Below, piece by piece: positions 1-5,148 of a DNA stretch of 5,645 bases. The translations under genes and the position numbers were made by a program. This stretch comes from Actinomycetota bacterium. GTDB taxonomy: Bacteria > Actinomycetota > Actinomycetes > S36-B12 > UBA10799. Below the pieces are notes generated by a model. That model saw only the letters and a list, made by a program, of their open reading frames with translations. It was not told where the DNA came from and searched no databases. The stretch spans positions 13,626-19,270 of the forward strand of contig DMNR01000360.1 of assembly GCA_003452655.1 (NCBI GenBank). Direction: 5' to 3'. How positions within the stretch are numbered: position 1 is the first letter of the stretch; each line of letters begins with the position of its first letter.

Positions 1-25
1 AGCGGATTACGAGCAGGAGATCACC

Positions 26-283
26 ATGGAGCTTGAATCAGATGCAACGCAATCGGCAGTCCGCCGCTTGCGACGGGCTGAGGGCCAGATCGCTGGCGTC
101 ATTCGCATGCTTGAGTCCGGCCGCGACTGCAAAGACATCGTCACGCAACTAGCGGCAGCGTCCAAAGCGCTGGATCGAGCTGGCTTCCAGATCATTGCGA
201 GTGGCTTGCGCCAATGCTTGGCGGATACAGAGAACGTCACGACGCAAGAGGACCTCGAGAAGCTCTTCATGTCGCTCGCGTAG
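26..283 (+). CDS. CsoR/FrmR/CstR-family (DUF156) transcriptional repressor, CstR-like
   Basis: This 85-residue protein has the length and all-helical layout of the CsoR/RcnR/FrmR family, whose tetramers bind GC-rich inverted repeats and release DNA on metal, aldehyde or persulfide exposure. Visible family marks are RRLRRAEGQIAGVIRMLE (helix 1), DCKDIVTQLAA with Cys35, and a helix carrying GLRQC with Cys64. Copper-sensing CsoR has Cys-His-Cys at these sites. Here the histidine position is Gly60, so a Cu(I) site is unlikely. The persulfide sensor CstR likewise keeps the two cysteines and lacks the histidine. The ATG is preceded by AGGAGA at 15-20 with 5 nt spacing, which supports the start. Only 25 nt of upstream DNA is present, so its own promoter and any upstream operon partner are unseen. 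The palindrome at 555-572 and the CoA-disulfide reductase-rhodanese gene downstream support a sulfur-sensing role. The family is certain; the inducer is inferred. Confidence 0.93.
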   Translation: MELESDATQSAVRRLRRAEGQIAGVIRMLESGRDCKDIVTQLAAASKALDRAGFQIIASGLRQCLADTENVTTQEDLEKLFMSLA

Positions 284-298
284 CCACCAGATCCACTT

Positions 299-341
299 AC
301 GCAAACACCCTCGCATCAGACCGATGCGAGGGTGTTTGCGT
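299..341. terminator. Perfect 19-bp stem-loop between convergent genes, probable bidirectional terminator
   Basis: Positions 299-317 (ACGCAAACACCCTCGCATC) and 323-341 are exact reverse complements, separated by the 5-nt loop AGACC. The hairpin begins 15 nt after the repressor stop codon and ends 2 nt before the stop codon of the convergent small gene, so it can serve both transcripts. Neither side has a T-tract. Strong hairpins without a T-tract are often treated as terminators in actinobacteria, but that reading is an inference here. Confidence 0.8.
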
Positions 342-343
342 CC

Positions 344-508
344 CTAGCGGGGAAGCCAGCCGCCGAAGTTTCGAGTTGCCGGGTTGCCCGCCGCCTCGCA
401 GGAGCAACGCTGATCTGCGGGTACACCACCAAGCACCTGTTCCACGTGCGAACCACACCCGGTGTAGCTGGCCTTCCCACACTTACTGCACGTTGCCGGA
501 CTGCACAT
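344..508 (-). CDS. Small Cys-rich, zinc-ribbon-like protein (54 aa), function unknown
   Basis: On the minus strand, ATG at 508-506 opens a 54-codon frame that ends with TAG at 346-344. The start is preceded by GGAGG (CCTCC on the plus strand, 515-519) with 6 nt spacing, a near-ideal ribosome site. The peptide begins MCSPATCSKCGK and has Cys at 2, 7, 10, 18, 35 and 37 plus His21. The CxxC pair and the later CSC suggest a structural zinc site. I recall very small bacterial and actinobacterial hypothetical proteins of the form MC..(V/A)TC..CGK..W.GCG.H, and this looks like a member. No function is known to me. It is divergent from the DUF2892/CoA-disulfide reductase operon and shares its control region, and it is convergent with the repressor. 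A TATATT box at 558-553 (minus strand), overlapping the palindrome, could be its -10 element, but no good -35 is visible. Shared control by the repressor is therefore plausible but unproven. Confidence 0.75.
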   Translation of the reverse strand: MCSPATCSKCGKASYTGCGSHVEQVLGGVPADQRCSCEAAGNPATRNFGGWLPR

Positions 509-514
509 CTGAAA

Positions 515-519
515 CCTCC
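515..519 (-). promoter_or_regulatory. Ribosome binding site of the small Cys-rich gene
   Basis: GGAGG on the minus strand lies 6 nt before the ATG at 508. It is the main evidence that this short frame is translated. Confidence 0.75.
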
Positions 520-544
520 AAGACGACTCGATGGGTCACTGCGG

Positions 545-574
545 TTGAAATGAATATACCCCCGGGGGTATAGT
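545..574 (+). promoter_or_regulatory. Sigma-70-type promoter of the DUF2892 / CoA-disulfide reductase operon
   Basis: TTGAAA at 545-550 and TATAGT at 569-574 are separated by 18 nt. Both hexamers are close to consensus (TTGACA, TATAAT). Transcription would start near 581, giving a leader of about 60 nt before the DUF2892 start. The spacer and the first bases of the -10 box are occupied by the palindrome at 555-572, so a protein bound there would directly block RNA polymerase. The leader also holds a small CGCAT-TTT-ATGCG hairpin at 592-604 of unknown meaning. Confidence 0.7.
555..572. promoter_or_regulatory. Perfect 18-bp palindrome, probable CsoR/CstR operator
   Basis: TATACCCCCGGGGGTATA is its own reverse complement over all 18 bases. 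CsoR-family regulators are known to bind inverted repeats with G/C tracts flanked by TA-rich ends, of the general form TACCC..GGGTA, and this site fits that form. It lies in the promoter spacer of the DUF2892 operon and in the divergent region upstream of the small Cys-rich gene. A CsoR-family repressor is encoded about 270 nt away. That the repressor at 26-283 binds it is inferred. Confidence 0.75.
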
Positions 575-641
575 GATGGGTACACAGGGCACGCATTTTA
601 TGCGCGCGCTTACGAAAGCAACGCAGGACTGAGGAGAAGTC

Positions 642-884
642 ATGAAGCCGAACGAGAGTCAAATTGACCGTGTGATTCGCGTAGGAATCGCAGTCGTTGC
701 TGTGGTTGTAGCAATCTTTGTCGGACCGGCGAGCGTTGTCGGCATCGTGCTCTTTGTGGTGGCGGCGGTGATGCTGGTGACTGCCGCGGTTGGCTTCTGC
801 CCTCTCTACCGCGTCTTCGGAATCAGCACCTGTTCCGTCGAATCCAAAGAGGCACCCGCACCTGAACCGGCTGCTCACGCCTGA
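642..884 (+). CDS. DUF2892 (YgaP-like) two-helix membrane protein
   Basis: This 80-residue protein has a short charged N-terminus (MKPNESQIDRVIR), two hydrophobic helices at about residues 13-28 and 32-50, then GFCPLYRVFGISTC with Cys53 and Cys64, and a polar Pro/Ala-rich tail. The start, the GFCP motif after the second helix and the overall size match the YgaP-like transmembrane domain (DUF2892). In E. coli YgaP that domain is joined to a rhodanese domain and is a membrane sulfurtransferase. Here it stands alone, and the rhodanese is carried by the next gene. The ribosome site GAGGAG (631-636) lies 5 nt before the ATG. The protein probably sits in the cytoplasmic membrane, and its two cysteines might accept or pass on sulfane sulfur, but that is inference. 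It is the first gene of the operon behind the palindromic operator. Confidence 0.87.
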   Translation: MKPNESQIDRVIRVGIAVVAVVVAIFVGPASVVGIVLFVVAAVMLVTAAVGFCPLYRVFGISTCSVESKEAPAPEPAAHA

Positions 885-934
885 GCCGCAACTCCCACAA
901 CTCATGAGTTCCACCCAGCAAGGTCTGACCCGAT

Positions 935-940
935 CAGGAG
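935..940 (+). promoter_or_regulatory. Ribosome binding site that fixes the GTG start of the reductase
   Basis: CAGGAG ends 8 nt before GTG at 949. The open frame reaches further upstream, overlapping the end of the DUF2892 gene, but the in-frame ATG at 904 has no purine-rich site before it, and the conserved FAD-binding strand begins just after the GTG. Confidence 0.75.
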
Positions 941-948
941 AACTTGAA

Positions 949-2631
949 GTGACCGATACCAAGACTGTCGTGATCATCGGTGGTGTTGCAGGCGGAGCCT
1001 CCGCCGCCGCGCGCCTGCGCCGACTCAGTGAGTCGATGGAGATCATCGTCCTCGAGCGCAGCGGCTACGTCTCATTCGCCAATTGTGGGCTGCCCTATCA
1101 CCTGTCGGCAACGATCGCTGACAGGGGTGACCTACTTCTACAAACACCTGAATCCCTCAGGGATCGCTTCCGACTCGACGTCAGGGTGCGCAACGAGGTG
1201 CTATCAATTGACCGCCGCGAACAGACCCTTGCGGTCCGGGATTTGAATGCGGGCATCGACTATCAGCTGCACTACGACGCACTCGTTCTGTCCCCTGGTG
1301 CCGCACCGATCGTTCCGCCGATCCCCGGAGCCGAACGAGGTCTGGTGTTGCGGGATATCGAGGATCTGGACCGCATGGTGGGTGAGCTGGCGAAGGCGCA
1401 GAACGTTGTGGTCGTCGGTGGGGGATTTATTGGTCTTGAAGCGGCAGAGAACCTCAAAGAGGCCGGGCTTGAGGTGACTCTGGTGGAACTTGGGGACCAA
1501 CTCCTTGCACCACTCGATCCTGAAATGGCGATGCCATTGGAGCGTGAATTGCGTCGGCACGGAGTCAAGGTTGAGCTCGGGCATTCGGTCGTCGAAATCG
1601 AAGCAGGCACCGCCACACTCGATGACGGCCGAACGGTCAACGCTGACCTTGTCGTATTCGCGATTGGGGTACGACCCGACGGACGCCTCGCGGCCGACGC
1701 CGGATTAGCCCTCGGGCCTCGGGGTGGAATTGTCGTCGATGACGAGCAACGAACGAACGACGCCGCGATTTGGGCAGTTGGAGATGCAGTCGAGAAGGTT
1801 GACATGCTCGACGGGAGCGCGACGCTGACCCCGTTGGCGAACATCGCGAATCGTCAGGGTCGTCGAGCTGCGGACAGCATTGCCGGGATCCCCAGCAAGG
1901 TTCTCGCATCGCAAGGAACGGCGATCGTGAAGGTGTTTGGCAAGAGCGCAGCAACGACCGGGTGGAACGAGAAGCGACTGCGGGCTGTTGGACGTGACTT
2001 CTTGGCAATCCATACCCATCCGAATGATCACGCCGCGTACTACCCCGGTGCCCAGACCCTCGCGATCAAGATATTGATTGATCCCAAGGATGGCGCGATC
2101 CTCGGCGCGCAGGCCGTCGGGGCGGAAGGTGTCGACAAGCGGATCGACGTCATTGCAACGGCCATGCGCGCCGGCCTCACGGCAACCGATCTGATCGACC
2201 TCGAGCTGGCATACGCACCACCGTTTGGCTCGGCGAAGGATCCAATCAATCAACTTGGGTACATCGCCGAGAACAGGATGTCCGGCCTCTCGGAATCCGC
2301 AGACTGGTCGGAGATCGAGCAACTGCAGACGAGTGGGTGGAAGCTTCTCGACGTACGGACGCGGGAGGAGTTCGCGGAGGGTTCGATCCCCGGTGCGACG
2401 AACGTGCCCGTCGATGAGTTGCGTGATCACCTTGACGACCTTCGCGGATCGGACTACCTCGTGTATTGCGCAGTCGGGCAGCGGGCGCATGTGGCAACGC
2501 AGTTGCTCAAGGCCCACGGGATCTCGGCGAAGAACCTAGACGGTGGCTGGACGACTTGGCGGAACACTCGAACCGCGAGATCTTTACGAGATGTGCCGAA
2601 GAAGCAGTTGGTGGGCGCTGCCCTCAGTTGA
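949..2631 (+). CDS. CoA-disulfide reductase / polysulfide reductase with C-terminal rhodanese domain
   Basis: This 560-residue flavoprotein belongs to the CoA-disulfide reductase-rhodanese class (CoADR-RHD, Npsr), which uses NAD(P)H to reduce CoA disulfide, CoA persulfide or polysulfide. Domains in order: an FAD-binding Rossmann strand (TVVIIGGVAGG, about residues 6-16); the CoADR signature SFANCGLPY with redox Cys46; an NAD(P)H-binding strand (VVVVGGGFIGLEAAEN, about 150-165); FAD motifs AIGVRP and AVGDA; a dimerisation domain ending AYAPPFGSAKDPINQLGY; and a rhodanese domain (about 465-540) with LDVRTREEF and the active loop CAVGQR carrying Cys507. Both catalytic cysteines are present and the length matches characterised members (about 550-565). 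The GTG start is chosen from its ribosome site and the position of the first Rossmann strand. The protein is cytoplasmic. It lies 64 nt after the DUF2892 gene with no terminator visible between them, so the two are probably co-transcribed. The exact substrate cannot be told from sequence. Confidence 0.93.
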   Translation: MTDTKTVVIIGGVAGGASAAARLRRLSESMEIIVLERSGYVSFANCGLPYHLSATIADRGDLLLQTPESLRDRFRLDVRVRNEVLSIDRREQTLAVRDLNAGIDYQLHYDALVLSPGAAPIVPPIPGAERGLVLRDIEDLDRMVGELAKAQNVVVVGGGFIGLEAAENLKEAGLEVTLVELGDQLLAPLDPEMAMPLERELRRHGVKVELGHSVVEIEAGTATLDDGRTVNADLVVFAIGVRPDGRLAADAGLALGPRGGIVVDDEQRTNDAAIWAVGDAVEKVDMLDGSATLTPLANIANRQGRRAADSIAGIPSKVLASQGTAIVKVFGKSAATTGWNEKRLRAVGRDFLAIHTHPNDHAAYYPGAQTLAIKILIDPKDGAILGAQAVGAEGVDKRIDVIATAMRAGLTATDLIDLELAYAPPFGSAKDPINQLGYIAENRMSGLSESADWSEIEQLQTSGWKLLDVRTREEFAEGSIPGATNVPVDELRDHLDDLRGSDYLVYCAVGQRAHVATQLLKAHGISAKNLDGGWTTWRNTRTARSLRDVPKKQLVGAALS

Positions 2632-2647
2632 GGCTTCCACGGGCAGG

Positions 2648-3460
2648 TCAGCTGCTAGAGGACTTGCGACGGTACATGTCCTCGTCTGCCATGGTCATGA
2701 GTTCCGAGATCTCCCATTCTTCCTCGACAGGGGTGTGCGAGACGCCGATGGTTGCTCGGATCGCAGGCTCTCGAGCCAAAGCGGCCTCAAGGCGAATGAG
2801 AATCGATTGGCAGTGTGCGGCAGACCCTTCGGTGATGACGGTGAACTCGTCACCTCACACTCGAGCAACTGTGTCATGCGGTCGAACGGACGCGCGAAGG
2901 CGCTGAGCGCACTCGCGTAGGACGTCGTCGCCCGCCGCGTGGCCGAGCGTGTCGTTGATCCGTTTGAAGCCATCAAGGTCGATCAAGAAGACACACACGT
3001 CGGCGCCCTCACGCGCCTTGGAGCGCCTTTGGGTAAGCAGCCTCGCCTGGGCTTCGGCCAGTCCCCGGCGGTTAAGGAGTCCAGTCAAGGTGTCGCGTTG
3101 TCCCCTCGCGATCCAGGTCCGCATCATCAACCCCGCGTATACGGTTGCGCTTAGCACGATTGACCGGACCACGAAGTCACTTGCCACACTTGTGCTGCTC
3201 TGGCCCAGGGCGATGTCGGAGACCAGACCTCCGAGAGTTGCGTAGACCGCCAGCAACGCTCCCCAATAGCGGGCCTGCCAGGTGACGGCAAACACGATGA
3301 TGACGTGAAGGGATGCCAGTTCATCGAGATTGGGATACAGGCTTGAAATCAGTCCCACAACCGTGACCGCAAAAAATCCTGCCACCACCACCACCGTTGT
3401 CGTGAAGTAGTCAGATGGCGGGGCACTTGAACGGCGTGCAGACCGGCGTACGTTGGCCAT
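2648..3460 (-). pseudogene. Membrane-bound diguanylate cyclase (GGDEF), interrupted by an in-frame TGA at the GGDEF motif
   Basis: Read through, this encodes 270 residues. Hydrophobic segments at about 19-40, 48-62, 66-86 and 94-114 form a membrane sensor part. The GGDEF domain follows: DTLTGLLNRRG (123-133), DLDGFKRINDTLGH (161-174) and the inhibitory-site motif RxxD (RPHD, 193-196), five residues before the active motif. Codon 202 is TGA (plus-strand 2855-2857) where the first Gly of GGDEF should be. GDEF and the rest of the domain, ending near ADEDMYRRK, continue in the same frame to TGA at 2650-2648. One base change (GGA to TGA) explains it. The product as written stops at 201 residues and cannot make cyclic di-GMP. 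ATG at 3460 is chosen because the first membrane segment begins soon after. GTG at 3472 is possible, and the frame stays open to 3649 without a convincing start. The gene is convergent with the reductase (16-nt gap). Confidence 0.85.
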
Positions 3461-3730
3461 GCCTGATCGCACCAGAAGTGGCCTGCCGATTGCCACCCGA
3501 GTGTGGCTACCCCAGAAGATCAGCGGGCTAAACGAAGATTTGGACACCGCTGAACGGGTGGTCACGGTGGTCGAAGTGTCGGTAATTGTCCGGTTATCGG
3601 GCCAAATCTCCCGCGTTAGCTGGGTCACATAAGGCAAACCCCGAGCCAAGATTCCGGATTTCGCGCTTAGCCTCGATAGAGAAGATCAAGTGTCCCGACG
3701 CGCATCTTGGCGCTATTGAGAGCAATCCAC
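3461..3730. other. Gene-free divergent control region between the GGDEF gene and the M23 peptidase gene
   Basis: No convincing gene lies here. It must hold the promoters for both divergent genes, but no strong -35/-10 pair is visible. A weak GATAGA at 3675-3680 could be a -10 for the peptidase. GCCAAGAT (3645-3652) and ATCTTGGC (3704-3711) are exact reverse complements 51 nt apart and could close a structured leader ending about 20 nt before the peptidase ATG. The stretch from 3634 (GGCAAACCCCGAGCC) to about 3680 faintly recalls parts of known cyclic-dinucleotide riboswitches, but no complete consensus could be traced. No RNA gene is called. Confidence 0.4.
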
Positions 3731-4531
3731 ATGAAGCACCACAGTCTACGTTCGCACGCCCTTGTCATCGGTTTGTTGGCCGCCGGAATCACCTTGGCCG
3801 GCGTCAACAGTTCGTCGGCTAACGATTCGCTGGCCGAAGGTCAGCCGCTGCAAGCCGGCCTCGCTGCCTCCGTACCTGCTGCAGCAAACTCGTCCACGAC
3901 ATCATGGCTGAGCACATTCGCGCGCCTCGAATCCAGCACGAGCGGAGAGCTCGCCTCGCGGATCGGTGCGGAATCCGCAGCAGGTGTCGCATCGGCGCCT
4001 GCTGCAGGCGCGACGCCCGCGTCTCCGATCGTGGGTAATCACCCGACACTTGGACAGTTCGCCGCTCCCATCACGCGCTTCCGCGACGGCGGTCATGCCT
4101 ATTACCTCTTCGGCGCGGGCCTGCACTCGTGTACGTACGTGGGCAAATGCATGGACCTCTTCGCACCGATCGGCGAACCGGTCTATGCCATGGCCGATGG
4201 CGTTGTGAAGATCCCGCCCTACGCTGCGAGTAGCTACGGAAACTACATCATCATCAAGTTCCGGGACGGAACCAAGGCGATTTATGCCCACCTCAAGGAG
4301 ATCACCGTTAAGCCTGGCCCAATCGCTGCCGGCACACAGATCGGCACAGTCGGCTGTTCGGGAACCTCGGGTGAATTCAACAAGTGCAAGGCCTCCGAAC
4401 AGCACCTCCACCTTGAATGGTCAGGTTTGGAATGGAATCCCGGCGAGTATGGCCAGCTGCCACCGTTCTTCACGCAATGGCGCGGAGAACCGCAACGATG
4501 CTTCAAGGGCTGCGGACCGAATAGCAACTAG
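3731..4531 (+). CDS. Exported M23-family (LytM/lysostaphin-like) metallopeptidase domain protein
   Basis: This 266-residue protein has an N-terminal signal peptide (charged MKHHSLRSH, hydrophobic core about 10-25, likely cleavage after SSSA near residue 30). A low-complexity Ala/Ser/Pro linker runs to about 105, and an M23 domain covers about 108-245. Such domains are zinc endopeptidases that cut peptidoglycan cross-bridges. Recognisable parts are MDLFAPIGEPVYAMADGVV with Asp142, YAHL with His187, and HLHLEW with His225 and His227. The first metal-ligand motif is odd: the usual HxxxD appears as His132-x9-Asp142, with Cys134 and Cys140 inside the extra loop. A second longer loop before HLH holds Cys209 and Cys219, and the C-terminus has Cys257 and Cys261. 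Six cysteines in an exported protein suggest three disulfides. The catalytic residues may all be present, but activity is not assured. The start is ATG 3731, with a weak GAGAG about 8 nt upstream. The gene is tail-to-tail with the next one. Confidence 0.85.
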   Translation: MKHHSLRSHALVIGLLAAGITLAGVNSSSANDSLAEGQPLQAGLAASVPAAANSSTTSWLSTFARLESSTSGELASRIGAESAAGVASAPAAGATPASPIVGNHPTLGQFAAPITRFRDGGHAYYLFGAGLHSCTYVGKCMDLFAPIGEPVYAMADGVVKIPPYAASSYGNYIIIKFRDGTKAIYAHLKEITVKPGPIAAGTQIGTVGCSGTSGEFNKCKASEQHLHLEWSGLEWNPGEYGQLPPFFTQWRGEPQRCFKGCGPNSN

Positions 4532-4534
4532 CGG

Positions 4535-5005
4535 TTAGCTCGTCGGTGGGGGATCCAAGCAGACCTGACGGTCCTGTCGATATACCGCTCGCGCTTCCCG
4601 GTAGGACGCGTTCATGGCCCGATCGGCTGCCCGCCGAGCCTGCCGCGAGGTCCTGCGCAAACTGTCCGCAGTTGTCTCGTACGCCCGAAGCGCAGCGATT
4701 CGCGCCCCACGATTCGATGCGGCCGCGAGTGCCTCATCGCGTACCGCAGCTGCCTGCGCCAGCGAGCTTCGGTAAGCGGCACGGGCATCTGCTCGCGCAG
4801 CTCTGCGAACTGCTCGTGCATCCGCTCTCGCAGCGAGCAGACCGGTAAGCGCGTCAGTGAGACATTGTTCCTGGGTGGGTGTGAGGGCCCGATGGTGGAT
4901 CGTGGGGCTAGACGCAGCTGTACTGACCGCCGCCGTGCCCACCGAGGTCAACGTGAGGCCGAGTGCGACGATTGCCGCGCCCGCGATCCTGGTCTTGTGA
5001 TTCAT
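4535..5005 (-). CDS. Secreted Ala/Arg-rich helical protein with terminal cysteine pair, unknown function
   Basis: I do not recognise a family for this 156-residue protein. It opens with a clear signal peptide (MNHKTR, hydrophobic stretch about 8-27, Ala-rich cleavage region near 30-32). From about 44 to 148 it is rich in Ala and Arg with almost no Gly or Pro and should be nearly all helix, probably a helical hairpin or coiled coil. The motif RADARA occurs twice (60-65 and 71-76). There are only two cysteines, Cys48 and Cys149, one at each end of the helical region, so a disulfide could clamp the hairpin once exported. The strong positive charge suggests binding to cell-wall polymers, nucleic acid or membrane, but this is speculation. 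The ATG at 5005 is preceded by GGAG with 7 nt spacing and places the signal peptide at the N-terminus. The stop codon is only 3 nt from the peptidase stop, and no terminator hairpin is visible between them. Confidence 0.78.
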   Translation of the reverse strand: MNHKTRIAGAAIVALGLTLTSVGTAAVSTAASSPTIHHRALTPTQEQCLTDALTGLLAARADARAVRRAARADARAAYRSSLAQAAAVRDEALAAASNRGARIAALRAYETTADSLRRTSRQARRAADRAMNASYREARAVYRQDRQVCLDPPPTS

Positions 5006-5104
5006 TGTTCGACTCCGTTCAATCAGTTGGTGAGACTGATGACTAGGCATCGACCTGACGGCTGGCGACATTGAAGGCGACTACGCCGAATCTCGGCGAT
5101 ACAC

Positions 5105-5144
5105 CCAATCGCATCAGTGAGTCGGGTCGGCCTCACCCGATTGG
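5105..5144 (+). repeat. Inverted repeats in the divergent spacer, overlapping the monooxygenase ribosome site
   Basis: CCAATCG (5105-5111) and CGATTGG (5138-5144) are exact reverse complements separated by 26 nt. Inside and overlapping the right arm is a second pair, TCGGGT (5122-5127) and ACCCGA (5135-5140), so the two cannot form together. The outer right arm includes the first GG of the GGAGG at 5143-5147. A separate short palindrome, CGCCGA-ATC-TCGGCG, lies at 5084-5098. These could be regulator sites or leader RNA structure. No clear -35/-10 pair is seen in 5006-5148. Confidence 0.35.
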
Positions 5145-5148
5145 AGGC

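Noticed and set aside
899..910. 12-bp palindrome AACTCATGAGTT in the gap between DUF2892 and the reductase
   Set aside because: A 12-bp palindrome is expected about once by chance in a window of this size, and there are no promoter boxes around it.
790..948. 53-codon N-terminal extension of the reductase overlapping the DUF2892 gene
   Set aside because: The extension is low-complexity, lacks a ribosome site, is absent from the family and is read in a different frame over the DUF2892 coding region. The GTG at 949 has a proper CAGGAG.
2855..2857. TGA read as glycine (alternative code) or selenocysteine within the GGDEF gene
   Set aside because: The DUF2892 gene, the reductase and the GGDEF gene itself end at TGA in the expected place, so TGA is a normal stop here. 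The bases after it form only a 5-bp GGTGA/TCACC hairpin too close to the codon for a bacterial SECIS element, and GGDEF proteins are not known selenoproteins.
3461..3649. N-terminal extension of the GGDEF protein to a TTG at 3649
   Set aside because: The frame is open by chance for 63 codons, but the extension has no membrane or domain character and the TTG lacks a ribosome site. The ATG at 3460 gives a normal N-terminus before the first membrane segment.
4546..4848. Plus-strand open frames antisense to the secreted Ala/Arg-rich protein
   Set aside because: They are GC-rich shadows. Only the minus frame has a signal peptide, a good ribosome site and a biased, structured composition.
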